A program made the translations under genes and the position numbers. DNA of 33,256 bases, from NCBI GenBank assembly GCA_900169235.1, contig FWCC01000513.1, forward strand, positions 1 through 33,256, in the 5' to 3' direction. The notes under the pieces are model-generated. The model saw only the letters and a list, made by a program, of their open reading frames with translations, searched no databases and was not told the DNA's origin. The stretch comes from Zarea fungicola (taxonomy: Eukaryota; Ascomycota; Sordariomycetes; Hypocreales; Cordycipitaceae). Numbering within the stretch: the first letter of the stretch is position 1; every line of letters begins with the position of its first letter. Positions 9,499 through 19,845 of this stretch are shown piece after piece.

Positions 9499-9921
9499 AT
9501 GAAATTCTCAGCAATTCTACCGGCTTCCATGCTTCCAGCAGTTTATGCTTTGGGCATAAATTGCAGAGGTAGTGCGACGTGCCCTGAACTCCATGCTGCT
9601 GGAGCTAGTGCACCCGAACTGCGTGACATAATCTGCTCCCTGCCATCAGACAGCAGCTTCGGAAATGGCGAGCACATTGTTGAGAGCAGAGCTCAAGCTT
9701 GTGTCGCTAATGGGCCCTTCAACTCGCAAGTTTGCCATCTTACTGCTTTTCTTCAAAATGTCGGCGACCAAAACATTGCTCAGCCTCAGTTGTGTCAGCT
9801 TGCAAAGTCGATTGTCGAGCACAACTGCAAGGCTTGCGGAAGCGCGCCTCTTGTTGGCAACGATGTCAAAAGAGGCGAGCTGACTTTTAACGGTGTTATC
9901 CAGACTATCAGCTGGGTTTAG
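9499..9921 (+). CDS. KP4-like killer-toxin domain secreted protein
   Basis: This intronless 140-residue protein has a signal peptide at about residues 1-18 (MKF, hydrophobic core, VYA), followed at once by LGINCRGSATCP, the hallmark start of the KP4 killer-toxin domain. Eight cysteines lie at 22, 28, 46, 68, 79, 99, 110 and 113; the CKACGSAPL segment near 110-117 matches the family's conserved end. KP4 was first described as a secreted product of a fungal virus that blocks calcium uptake in competing strains. Many ascomycetes carry chromosomal homologues, some implicated in fungal competition or plant interaction. The frame is intact with a TATA box upstream, so it may be expressed. Eight rather than ten cysteines suggest one fewer disulfide than the founding member. 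Domain identity is sound; activity is unknown. Confidence 0.82.
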   Translation: MKFSAILPASMLPAVYALGINCRGSATCPELHAAGASAPELRDIICSLPSDSSFGNGEHIVESRAQACVANGPFNSQVCHLTAFLQNVGDQNIAQPQLCQLAKSIVEHNCKACGSAPLVGNDVKRGELTFNGVIQTISWV

Positions 9922-10094
9922 TTCAAATTGTTCTGGTCTGTATTGGCAGGCTGTGGCTTGAGTTGTGGAGGTCGACTAGGATTGCCACTGGATATTTCTC
10001 ATGCTTCATGGAACTTACCACCTTAGTTGCTATGTTTCTTTATTCTCTATTCTAGAACAGTTTACTGTTCTCTACGTATCAAATTTCAACAGTT

Positions 10095-10388
10095 TCAACA
10101 ATTCTTATACTTCGCCTTGGTAACAGCAATGCCCACCGTGGCAGCACTGTGCAGTAAGATAAAGACCAAATTGTTTACAAATGCCCCAGATAGCGCAGCC
10201 AAGAACACAGGATTTTCGTGGAGGACCAGTCCTGTTCCAGGCACTTGTTTGTATACGACAATCACGGCGGCCTCCGACGTTCTGAGGATAAGCGAAGCCA
10301 ATACACAGGTCCTATAGTATTTCTGTTTCGCTGGACCGACACCGTGGGAGTCGGCGCTAGGCGGGACTGGTGCAGAAAGTAGATACAT
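10095..10388 (-). pseudogene. Fragment of a multi-pass membrane protein
   Basis: The frame (ATG at 10388, about 97 residues) has two hydrophobic segments: CVLASLILRTSEAAVIVVY and, after a short HENP-containing loop, VFLAALSGAFVNNLVFILLH. The pattern of Arg-x-x-Glu in the first segment and His-Glu before the second is reminiscent of the last two helices of RTA1-like lipid-transporter proteins, but I cannot confirm this. The start lies only about 19 bp after the stop of the sulfotransferase-like gene on the same strand, too close for a normal independent fungal gene. It is more likely a truncated remnant or the last exon of a decayed gene. Confidence 0.35.
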
Positions 10389-10407
10389 AACTAACAAGGA
10401 GCTGGGG

Positions 10408-11445
10408 TTACGCCTGCATCCGTCTCGATCTCATGTATTCATAATCTGGCATGGCCCCCCGCACGGCGGCCTCAAGCCTCTCCGCTACCTCTTGTCCAAA
10501 TTCTTCCCGCCACTTCTCAGCCTCGACACGGATATCAATTTTGCTCGCTGACTTTCCCGCCACAATACCGTCGGAGTTGATCAACGTGGACAGCATAATT
10601 TTAGCCCTAGCCGACATCTTTTCCTTTTGCTCATCATCGACGGCCTTCCATTGGTATTGGACCTTGGTTGGGCTCACTCCGATGGCGAGTGCGTACTTTT
10701 GCATGACAGCAGGGTTCTCCATGACATCGTCAGCGTCCAAGATAACTGGCCAGCTAACAAACTCCCGTCCTGGCTCTGTTGGCTCTGATGCTTTCCGTTC
10801 CAGCTCCGTATAATGGTCATAGAGCTTCCGGTTCCATCCAAGTGTCATGAAGAGACTAAGGAAGTTTTTCTCCGCCTGCGAGTCCTCTTGTTCCGTCTTT
10901 ACCAGCGCCAAAGCCCGATACTGCGACGGGAAAGCCATGGCGGGGTGCCTGATTAGAAAAGTTGCTTTCCACTGCTGTAGATATTCGTCAGAAAACATGG
11001 TTTCGTTCATATCCGACTCTGGCGGGGCTGCATCTCCAGATCCGTCGGGCTGGTCGATGCGCCAAGGCCTATCTAAGCTGCTAAACTCGCCAAAGATGAA
11101 CCTGTCCATCACATTTGGGTCGAGAAGAAAGAGTACATGCTCCTTGACGTATACAATCTTGCCGTTGGCCTCGCCTTCGGTGACGCTTTTATTCAGCGCC
11201 TCAAGGCCCTCACCCGCAAGGCGCTTATAATTGGCCATTACATCTGGGTCCCACTGCCCCAAGGGCTTTCCCCAAAGTTTCTCTGCCATCGTGGTATAGG
11301 TGGTCTTGGCCAAGAGATAGCCATCGGAGTGCACATCGTCTCTGTCCTCCAAAGCGAGGACCTGGCGGAGTAGATTCGAAGCCGACCGCGGATACGAAAT
11401 CAGGAGAAAGCGTGGACTCGCAGCTGGGCCGCCTGCTGATGCCAT
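10408..11445 (-). CDS. Sulfotransferase-like P-loop protein
   Basis: This intronless gene encodes 345 residues. An N-terminal strand and loop, FLLISYPRSASNLL at about 13-26, corresponds to the PAPS-binding SYPRSGTT-like loop of sulfotransferases. A second motif, FLIRHPAMAFPSQYRA at about 163-178, corresponds to the 3'-phosphate-binding region with its conserved Arg and Ser. Later comes VILDADDVMENPAVMQKYALAIGV, which resembles the family's segment on the downstream C-terminal half. Proteins of this type are common in ascomycetes, often near secondary-metabolism genes, but their substrates are mostly unknown. No signal peptide is present, so a cytosolic location is likely. The ATG at 11445 lies just before the conserved motif. 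The gene looks intact. Sulfotransfer is inferred from the fold and not shown. Confidence 0.75.
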   Translation of the reverse strand: MASAGGPAASPRFLLISYPRSASNLLRQVLALEDRDDVHSDGYLLAKTTYTTMAEKLWGKPLGQWDPDVMANYKRLAGEGLEALNKSVTEGEANGKIVYVKEHVLFLLDPNVMDRFIFGEFSSLDRPWRIDQPDGSGDAAPPESDMNETMFSDEYLQQWKATFLIRHPAMAFPSQYRALALVKTEQEDSQAEKNFLSLFMTLGWNRKLYDHYTELERKASEPTEPGREFVSWPVILDADDVMENPAVMQKYALAIGVSPTKVQYQWKAVDDEQKEKMSARAKIMLSTLINSDGIVAGKSASKIDIRVEAEKWREEFGQEVAERLEAAVRGAMPDYEYMRSRRMQA

Positions 11446-11663
11446 TGTGATGTCAAGGTCGCAAAGTGTTTTGCACGTAGTTCGTTTCTGCCCAATTCAT
11501 TCAACCTGAGAGAAATCAACGATGACGGCCCATCGGCTTAGGTTTCAATCATTAAATACCCATTTTCGGAGTTTCCCCATGTCAGCCCGCATAATCGTCC
11601 AGCTAGAATGAACTAGGTCAGTGGTGCTGAAATGTGGCTTGTTGGTCTTACTAGGTCCTAGTT
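11446..11663. other. Upstream region of the sulfotransferase-like gene
   Basis: The likely promoter on the minus strand, with no recognised element. Confidence 0.35.
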
Positions 11664-12188
11664 TTGCATTACGTGTATAACTGGATTATAAAGATATGCC
11701 TTCTTTTAGATGGAACTATTCATATGTTAGTTGGAAGAATAGATATAATGGCCAGCTTGTATTGTTATGACGATACCGGAGTACTTTCGGAGCATGCTGT
11801 TCCTGTCTACAGATACGAACCCACAATGGAGGACAGAAATCTAACCAAAACAAGACACAATAAGAAGTTGCGGAGAGTCGGACATTCGGCTTATTAGTTG
11901 CGGAGTGGCAATTGCCGAACCACTTATATCGCGAGCGCTACGAATTGTAATCTGGCATTTACGCAAGTATCAGGCCCTGCATCATCATATACGATAGAGC
12001 CATTTAACGGCAGAGATATTGCCAAAGAGCCCAGTTCAGGGTTGGTTGAAAAAGCAGTCTTGAGCTCCCCTAATGCACGATACACTGGTGGCTTGCGCCT
12101 GCATCTTCTTACTAAACAGCAAGCCTGGAGCGCTGATGCAGTTGGCGGAACTGCCTGTGCAGAAACGCAAGCGTTACACCAATTGTAG
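11664..12188 (+). pseudogene. Possible decayed coding region (first of two overlapping frames)
   Basis: One frame runs from 11664 to the stop at 12186-12188 with a single interruption, TAG at 11895-11897, giving about 173 open codons. The second half has an even, protein-like composition with several cysteines, but I recognise no domain and there is no clear signal peptide. The TAG could come from CAG by one transition. It overlaps the frame at 12073-12600, so at most one of the two is likely to be genuine along the overlap, or one gene with a frameshift crosses between them. Confidence 0.22.
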
Positions 12189-12600
12189 TTGTAATGGTAC
12201 AAATCGCTGTTGCGTAGCCTCTAAGAGGACATGGAAATTTGTTTTGAGCACGATGCCCAATGTAATTGCGAAAATAGCCTGGGAGAAATCCGGTCAAAGC
12301 TCGCGCGACCTTGGACTTGATACTTATTCATATTAAATTCCATTTTGCACACTTGAGCATACCGGGTTGCGCAGCAAGGTCGTGGTCTATGATGGGTGTC
12401 GGCGCGGTGACATGGCAAATGTCGGGGGAAGAACTTCCTTCTATGAGGCACAAGACTTCTCGCACTATCCTGCTTACATCAAAGACGCGCCACATAAAAT
12501 CCAGCAGGATGTAAATATAAGTACGTCGATTATCGGAGAAGACAAAATAAGTCGATCGTACGGTGCTTGGCTTGCGTTGGGAGACGTGCCGTCGAAGTAG
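12073..12600 (+). pseudogene. Possible small cysteine-rich protein gene with an in-frame stop
   Basis: An ATG at 12073 starts a short hydrophobic segment, followed by a KRKR-like basic site and a cysteine-rich stretch (NCSCNGTNRCC). The frame meets TAA at 12334-12336 and then stays open for 88 further codons to TAG at 12598-12600. The downstream part is protein-like (GGRTSFYEAQDFSHYP, then KISRSYGAWLALG). One C-to-T change (CAA to TAA) would explain the break, as in the secreted-protein gene at 4414. I recognise no family, and the coding nature is uncertain. Confidence 0.28.
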
Positions 12601-13454
12601 CCACTAAATATTCGCCGATTCTTGTAGGTTGTATTTGCCTCTGTGAGTTTCCTTTCTGCGACATTCACTGATGCCGAGCATCCTGTGGGCCTCCATGTTG
12701 CTCACCGTGAGTTGGATTTGCTGAGTTGGCTGCAAGAAGCAACGCTCAAAGGAGACGGAGCGTCGGTGGAACTTATACTTGACCGGAGCCCAACAACTCA
12801 CACGAGGATCAGCTGAGCCTCTGTGCATCACACAGCAAGGATCTGCACTGGCTCGTGGGGTTGCAGGTCGCTTCCAGTGTTGGGTTCCGTAATTGAGACA
12901 AACCGTCATCACGAAACCGATGCAAGGTGGAGAAGGCTGATACGACTTTACGAGCAGTGTGGGCTTGGGTGCAGCCAACAAGACTGACGCGATTTGCATC
13001 TAAGATCCGGGCATGTTGGGGTGTGGCGACTCGTGTAGTGGACCTTCAAAAGCTGAATCCCCTGTAAGAAACAGCGGCGGAGAGAAACCGCCACTCACTG
13101 CTGGGAATCTTTCAGCGAATCCGAATAAAGTTGATGCGGGGAAGCCTGGTGCGGGGGAGTAGCTACAGGACGAAGCGATCCAGGTGGAAGGGACAAGGAT
13201 GCCGAGGCAAACTGTGGTATTGGCTGTTTGGTCCTGGTTCTCAGTGTGCTCTTAGGCTGTCAGGTTGTCAAGCTGGGCTGCTTAATAAAGATGGTACGAG
13301 GCCAGCTTACCCCAGTGCATTCTGATCTGGCAATGTCCTGTCGTCTTGTTCGCAAATCGAATCCAAGCCGATTCTTTTATATCAAGTTCTATAAACCAGG
13401 AGCGAAATTTCTCATCTTGTCGCTGCACTTACCCAAGGGTGTCGGGTAGCTACC
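12601..13454. other. Intergenic region upstream of the SCP2 gene
   Basis: Overlapping short frames on both strands carry no recognisable domain. The last 200 bp probably contain the SCP2 promoter. Confidence 0.4.
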
Positions 13455-14341
13455 ATGAGCGTCTCCAACGGTATGTTGAGTCAGTCTGAGCTGAGACCTA
13501 GAGAGACGGATAGCAGCCCACTGCTGCTAAAGCCAGAGAACCCGCTAGTGGCTTAAATGGCCCATCTTTGTTCTGTAAATGCGGGTGGTCTTTTCCTTTT
13601 CTTTTTTCGGGTCTCAAGTAACTGGTTGGTTGTTGCCGCGAAAAAGACATGTGAAAGGGCTAACCTGTCGGCCCCCAACAGAAAAGATTCCGGCTTCGCA
13701 GCTGTTTGATGCAATAAACGACCAGCTTGCCGAAAACCCGGCAGAAGTCAAAGAGGCGATCAAAAAGGGCAACGGAATCTTTGCGTTTACCATCAAGGGA
13801 AAGTCCGGCGTGACGGATAGCTGGCACGTTGACCTCAAGTCGACTGGTCGCGTGGGTAAGGGCATTGGCGAGAAACCAGATGGTAAGACTGGGTGCTGAT
13901 TGAATCCTTGCCCGTTGGCACCATCCTATGCCATATTTTGATTGGAAAGCACGAGTCCAGCAGCCTGCGCAAACACATGCACAACACCCCTTCCATGTTG
14001 ACTGGAAATCTACCCTGTCCCCACAGCGTCATCGTTTCTACTCCGTAGACCACCTCAATATGGAGAACAACGGGCGCGGAAGCCTGGCCGGCCAAGCACA
14101 GGGCAGGTGGGCGGGTGCGGCGCAGTTTTAATTTCTGGTTGCTTGTGACCCCATGCTAATGGCAATGCAACGTATAGTTACGATTATACTTGAGGAAGAC
14201 AACTTTACGAAGCTCTTTCTTGGCGAAGCAAACGCTCAGAATCTCTTCATGACGGGTAAGTTGAAGATTAAGGGTAATTTGATGAAGGCGGTCGCCCTGC
14301 AGCTAGTCTTGCATATGGTACAAGTCAGGGCCAAACTGTAG
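13455..14341 (+). CDS. SCP2 sterol/lipid-carrier protein, peroxisomal
   Basis: Three exons (13455-13470, 13682-13882, 14178-14341) join in frame to 126 residues. Exon 1 is only 16 nt (MSVSN plus one base) with a GTATGT donor. Intron 1 (211 nt) ends CTAAC...CCAACAG; intron 2 (295 nt) has a GTAAGA donor and CTAAT branch site. The protein is a single SCP2 domain: FDAINDQLAENP at about 14-25, GIFAFTIKGKSGVTDSW at 37-53, GIGEKPDVTI across the splice, and NAQNLFMTGKLKIKGNLMKA near the end. It ends AKL, an accepted variant of the PTS1 peroxisomal targeting signal. Stand-alone SCP2 proteins of this kind (as in yeast POX18-type proteins) bind lipids or acyl-CoA in peroxisomes and support fatty-acid oxidation. 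The introns are long for a fungus and together exceed the coding length. Confidence 0.88.
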
Positions 14342-16116
14342 ATGTGAAATCGGCCTGCGAGTGCAATGTACAGCCGATCGAATTGATGGAGACTGTTCAA
14401 CGGCGCATATATCTTGTTTTTGATGACCTCTGAGCTGGGTCAGCAGTATTCTCCCGGACAGGTTCCTGAGCTGGTGGGTAGGCTTTGACGCGATCGTCGT
14501 ACTATGACTCGAGACATTGGGGATTGAATCAAGATCAGCGAATCGTGATCCAGAGCCTAGCTGACAATAAATTGACCCAAACTTAAATGCGATCAAAATG
14601 AAGAAAGAGAGAAGAAAAGTGGATGATGCTTTCAATAAAGTAGGATTTCCGCTGTAAACCGTGTTCCTCCCAGGGAATTACTCGCTGCTGCAAGGATTTG
14701 GGCAGGCTGTGAAAGAGACTACCTCCTTGACACCAATTTGGTGATGTACTCCATGCAGTATTATTGTTTAGTGTTTATTAGTATTCCAGGGGTCCACGTT
14801 CTCACTGCCCTGGTAGAGCATACTTTGCCGGGCCGTTGCTAGGTAAACTTGACACAAAGCAACTCTGCTGGACTACAAAGATACCGTATCGCGTGTGATT
14901 CCCTTGTGCTGCTGCTGTCCTTGGGCATTTTCATTGTCTTTTCTGATCATCAGCATCTTCAACTGTCATTTCACAAGCTAAAATTAATGCTACATTGACA
15001 CATGCTATAAGTACGACATGCAGAATATTGCCCCTGTGGCGCTGGCACCAGCCTTGTCAGTGTCTTATTAGGTGGCTTGCAGCTTCCAGTTACGTCTCAG
15101 CTTTCAATTTTTCTTGGCTAGACACCACCTTGACTGATAGTGATAGCGAATAGTTGTCAGGGCGAACCTCGGCCGGCACATGGACCCAGACAAGATCAAA
15201 GGGTTTGTGTAGTGTATGGACCAAGCTGTCTTCGGCTATTTACCTTGACTCCCAAACCTTGTCGCTTCCGAATCACGGCGAAGAAGCGCCTGTTGAGATG
15301 GCGACAACACGACGGGATCCGCAGGCTAGTTCGCCAGCCAGGCCCATGGGGCACCCAGGTTCCAGCTGATCAGGAACTACAGAACAACTTTCTGGGGCAA
15401 TTTCTGACTTTTTTTCCAAGAAGCGGCGCCAGCAGTTCCCCAACCCACCAACCTTCATGCGCCAGCAGTGCCCCGACCTCCCCCGCACGTCAACAAGGCG
15501 GAGAGAAACCAGGCTCTAGCAAAATTAGCACAGTGGCGCTACTCCTGTGGACCGCGCCGCCGACGACCGGCCAATGATGGCCTCTGGTTCAGCCCTTCCT
15601 GAGCATTACGATCCCATCATATGCTACTCGCTGCCCCTGGAGCCTCGGCTGCCAACCCGTTTTACACTCCAGTCCCCCCGATTCCGTGTCTGCGCGTGAA
15701 TCCTACGAGTTCTCCTGAGGGGGTATATATCTAGTCCCTGGAAGCGTTGTCCATCGTAGTAGAGGTTCTTCATTCTCTCAGCACAAGAGCATTTCATCCT
15801 TGCTTCACTCTTGGGCCTTGCTTCGTTTGGCTTTTTTTCTGCGACCAGACTGAAGGAATATAGCCTCGACGCCACCCGTCTCTACGCTAACCTTGACCCC
15901 GCACATTTCTTTGTCGAACCTTTGTGCTGTTTTGGTCTATTTTGGACAAGAACCCTATTTAAGAAACTCTCTTTATTCGCGTCTTTCTGCGCGTAGCAGC
16001 CGGATCATTTCGAATCGCGACTTCGTCTCCTTCCGCAGATATACCCCTCGAACTCCATACAGCATTACACTCCCACCACAACATCACATCAGTTCAACTA
16101 TAGTATACCTCTCATA
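14342..16116. other. Long intergenic region, including the CRAL-TRIO gene leader
   Basis: No supported gene is present; the 145-codon frame at 15140-15577 has no domain and overlaps frames on the other strand. From about 15700 the sequence becomes pyrimidine-rich, with a TATATAT at about 15724 and CT-rich runs leading to the ATG at 16117, typical of the long promoter and 5' leader of a well-expressed fungal gene. Confidence 0.45.
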
Positions 16117-17658
16117 ATGTCTGCCACAGAAATCCCTGAAGGCAATGTCGGTAACCTGACAGCCGAGCAGGAGGTCAGCCTCCGTCAGTTCTGGGGCACA
16201 ATTTTCAAACTCTATGACCTCTATGACTCCAAAGATCCCGAGATCCAGGCAGCCATCAAGAACTGCGCCGCACAGGCGGCTGCTCCCGTTCAAAAGTCCC
16301 GTTTCGGTCTCTTTGGCGGCGGTAAAAAGGTCACCGCCGACGACATCAATGCCACTGCGCTCATTGAGAAGCACCTCGAGCTCGGTGCTGCTGATGAGAA
16401 TGACAAGTTTGGACTGCGCAAGCAGTTCATGGAGATGCTTGGCAAGCACTCTGCCGAATCTGCCCGCAACATGATCACCGAGGCTGTCAAGCACGACCAC
16501 CCTGATGCTCTCGCACTGCGGTTCCTCCGTGCGCGCAAGTGGGAGGTTGACAAGGGCATAATCATGATGTTTTCCGCCATGGAGTGGCGCAACTCCAAGT
16601 CCAAGGTCGACTCGGACATTATGCTCAACGGCGAGGGTGGTGGTGTGAGAGACGAGAAGGGCAGCGATCCCAAGGTCAAGGATGTCGCCGCCGACTTCAT
16701 GCGACAGCTCCGCATGGGCAAGGGCTTCCTCCACGGCACCGACAAGCTGGGCCGCCCCATCAGCTACGTCCGCGCCCGCCTGCACAAGCCCTTTGACTGC
16801 AAGGTCGAGTCGCTCGAGCGCTTCATCGTCTACCAGATTGAGACGGGCCGCATGGCCCTGAACCCCCCGATTGAGACGGCGTGCCTCGTCTTTGACCTGA
16901 CGGGCTTCACCCTGGCCAACCTCGACTACGTCCCCATCAAGTTCATCATCCAGTCCTTTGAGGCCAACTACCCCGAGTCCCTCGGCGTCATCCTCGTGCA
17001 CAACGCTCCCTGGGTGTTCAAGAGCGTCTGGAAGATCATCCACGGCTGGCTGGACCCCGTCGTCGCCAGCAAGGTGCACTTCACCGTGGGCCGCGATGGG
17101 CCCGAGGGCATCACCAACCACATTGCGCCCGAGCGGCTCATCAAGGAGCTCGGCGGCGACGAGGAGTGGGACTACAAGTACGAGGAGCCCGTCGAGGGCG
17201 AGAACGACACCATGAAGGACACGGCCACGCGCGACCGCCTGCTGGCCGAGCGCAAGGCCATTGCCGAGAAGTTTGAGGCGGCCACGAGAAAGTGGGTGGA
17301 GAGCGGCAGCGCCGACGACCAAAACGTGCGCACCAGCCTCGCCAAGGAGCTCCGCGAGAACTACTGGAAGCTCGACGTCTATGTCCGCGCGCGCAGCCTG
17401 TACGACCGCCAGGGCAACTTCCGCAACGGCGACCGCGTCGTCTGGTACGCCGACGAGCGGGCCGCCGCCGCCGAGGCCGACAAGGCCAAGGCCACGGCCA
17501 CGGCCACGGCTGGCTCCGTGGACAATGCCACCCTAAAGTCGGAGGAGACGTTTGTCGATGCCAGCACCGACGGCGACCTCTCTGCGGCTGTCAAGGCGGT
17601 GAGCCTGGCCGACGAGAAGACTCCTCTCCAAACGACAGCCAATGCCGTGGCTGCTTAA
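16117..17658 (+). CDS. CRAL-TRIO (Sec14/CSR1-like) phospholipid-transfer protein
   Basis: This intronless gene encodes 513 residues. A helical CRAL-TRIO N-terminal domain (about 95-157) contains LALRFLRARKWEVDKGIIMM, the standard lead-in. The lipid-binding domain follows at about 195-347: GTDKLGRPISYVRARLH, then CLVFDLTGFTLANLDYVPIKFI (257-278), then FEANYPESLGVILVHNAPWVF (281-301) and WLDPVVASKVHF (311-322). The C-terminal tail beyond about 440 is Ala/Glu/Lys-rich and probably disordered. The closest described family members are CSR1-type Sec14 homologues, which transfer phosphatidylinositol and influence lipid metabolism. GC content and third-base bias rise strongly here, marking a conserved, well-expressed gene. 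A 412-codon frame on the opposite strand is a shadow of this bias. Confidence 0.9.
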   Translation: MSATEIPEGNVGNLTAEQEVSLRQFWGTIFKLYDLYDSKDPEIQAAIKNCAAQAAAPVQKSRFGLFGGGKKVTADDINATALIEKHLELGAADENDKFGLRKQFMEMLGKHSAESARNMITEAVKHDHPDALALRFLRARKWEVDKGIIMMFSAMEWRNSKSKVDSDIMLNGEGGGVRDEKGSDPKVKDVAADFMRQLRMGKGFLHGTDKLGRPISYVRARLHKPFDCKVESLERFIVYQIETGRMALNPPIETACLVFDLTGFTLANLDYVPIKFIIQSFEANYPESLGVILVHNAPWVFKSVWKIIHGWLDPVVASKVHFTVGRDGPEGITNHIAPERLIKELGGDEEWDYKYEEPVEGENDTMKDTATRDRLLAERKAIAEKFEAATRKWVESGSADDQNVRTSLAKELRENYWKLDVYVRARSLYDRQGNFRNGDRVVWYADERAAAAEADKAKATATATAGSVDNATLKSEETFVDASTDGDLSAAVKAVSLADEKTPLQTTANAVAA

Positions 17659-19244
17659 AAAGCAAAGAAAGAAACTTCGAGGGAATATCTATGAGGAATT
17701 GAAATGACAAACGGAAGCATTATGACATGTTGATGAGATGATGCATTTTTATGGTGCGTTTTACGAGACGGGACATTCGATTCTAGACCATTCTCTTTTT
17801 TGGAAAGATTCTTGGGCTTTTTCTTCTTTTACTGTCTTTTTCTCATTTTTTTCTGTTTGTCTGTGTGTGTTTTGATACAGCAAGCTCTTCTCTTTTTCTT
17901 CTGTTTTGTCCGGCCCTTTTGGCATATCGAAGAAGACTATATACCATGAATGAAATGCGAATCCTTTTTTCTACCCAAAATTGCCTCCTTTTGCTTTGCT
18001 GTGTGACAATTTGCCCAAAGGAGCCAAATTGGTGCGCATCGTCGCCTCGTGGTGTCGTGTCGCGTGCCAAAGGCAGTTTGCACAAATAATGAAGGATTGG
18101 TGCGCCGCCACAGTATTGTACGTAGCATCCTCTATGCAGGCCTGGCTTAGCTTTTTGTGGCTCTTGAAATTATGCATGTTCGTCCGAGTTCAACCCGTTC
18201 ACGAGGCAAATGATGGCTGCAGCCACAATATGCAGGTCATCCTTCGCTTGCCAGCAAACTTGTCGCATAGTGCTGGGCTGGGCGGCTAGGGGAGGCTTTA
18301 TGTATGCATTCACAGGGTCAGGAGGACAGCTCCGAAGGTGCACTCACAAAACATACCGTACCAAACAGGGCTAGGTTCACCCATCCAGGATCCTAATTAC
18401 GTCCCCGTAATTTTTATATCTCACCGAGAAGAAAAAGGGGTTCAACTACCTGAATAGGTTTCGCCTTGGGGTACGGAGCAATTCACCAAAATGGCAGGTC
18501 AAAGAATCTCAATGAGCGGGGAGGAGGGGGTAAAAAATGAGGCGCGCTGGTGGCGTCAAGTATAAAGCCAGGGTGCAGCGAACCTAGAGGTTATGGGTAA
18601 TACGTAATTGCAGCCAGGCGCACACACATTTACATTGTACGCATACGGGTTAAACCATACGGGGCGGGGACTATGGAGCTATGCATGCGCTGTTTAAATA
18701 GGATTCTGTGAATTAGCAACTCATTAGTTTGGAACTTTTGGGATCCGTCAAGGGGCTGGGTGGAAGGTGCGTGTAATATGTAAAGCCATTCTCAACGGGT
18801 TGTGGAAGTACAACGGATTCTCAATGCGACTCAATCACACCTTACGCAGTAGGCTGTATCCGCAGCGTTGCTGGCGTTTTAGATTTTACAAACTGAACTG
18901 TGGAGAAGCCTTTGTTCTCCATCAAGTTTAGAGCCCAGGCTCGACCAAACAACTTCTCGAACAGCTTCCGTAACAAGGTACTCTAACCAACATAGCATGG
19001 GGGAAGGGGAGCCAATCTCAATGATAGGAGCTTCTCCACCAGCGCCGTTTAAGAATGTGAAATTCTCTTGTAGAATGATTACTGAGAGAATTTAGCGTTT
19101 CTCTATCTCTTTTGCAGCATTTTGTATACTTCCTGATCTAGTAATGGCTCGTAGCTAATCAAGATCACAGTGCACTAGACACTCCAAGTGCGTAGCTTGT
19201 AAGCTAGCCAATAGCCGTCTTCAGGACCCCAGGTGCCCCTAGAG
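17659..19244. other. Intergenic region with no supported gene
   Basis: The first 200 nt are the T-rich 3' flank of the CRAL-TRIO gene. The rest has only short overlapping frames with no domain or RNA-like structure. Confidence 0.5.
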
Positions 19245-19264
19245 GATTGATTGATTGATTGATT
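19245..19264 (+). repeat. GATT microsatellite
   Basis: Five perfect GATT units are followed by a T run. It is a simple sequence repeat with no evident role. Confidence 0.9.
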
Positions 19265-19845
19265 TTTTCTGTATATTTTTCTCTGCTCCATTGTGCCGGG
19301 GAAAATATTAGGCCGAGCGAGCTGACGAAAATGGCAGGGACCCGGAAAATATGTCCGCCTCGTTGTCGCGACGAGAATGGAGGCAGAATCATGACAAGTG
19401 CCTTGGCCGCACCTCCGCAGCTCCTCTAGTTAATATAGTTAATCAATACTCAGGTTAACGCAGATACGGAGCCATATTACAGTACTATATAGAAATGGAT
19501 TTGATGCAACTCAGAACGACGTCGAGGTACATGACAGAGGTCGACTCAGTTGAGCAATTGTTGTCTTGTCTAGACACATGTCTGAACGCGGCTCCGCGTC
19601 GTCAATCAACAGACATGGCACAATCCAGAGACACCTACTAACTACACCAGAAGAAGTAAACGCCCCATCCGAGCCGGCAGCAGCCGAGGGCTTGAGCTCA
19701 GCGGAGAGCGCGTCTCTTGTGAAGCTCGGTACGTTTCAAGCAGCTCACAAATTCACTTCCGTCTGCTCCGTAATTGAATGCGATATAGGGTATGATTGAG
19801 GTTCCTTTCGCGCATTTGACCCAGACCTCAATACGTGCAGCTTGA
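19265..19845. other. Intergenic region upstream of the decayed gene
   Basis: A 77-codon frame at 19566-19799 contains a possible splice donor (GTACGT at about 19730) and could be a first exon of the decayed gene that follows, but no join was confirmed. Confidence 0.25.

Noticed and set aside
13579..13681. Starting the SCP2 protein within the open frame at 13579
   Set aside because: The translation before residue PASQLF is unlike the family, while a CTAAC...CAG acceptor at 13681 and a 16-nt exon at 13455 give the expected N-terminus.
15140..15577. 145-codon plus-strand frame before the CRAL-TRIO gene
   Set aside because: It has no domain, signal or intron support, overlaps open frames on both strands, and its Pro/Ser/Arg-rich composition fits non-coding GC-rich DNA.
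16084..17322. 412-codon open frame on the minus strand
   Set aside because: It lies wholly antisense to the CRAL-TRIO gene; its Val/Leu/Ala/Gly-rich repetitive translation is what GC-biased third positions of the real gene produce.
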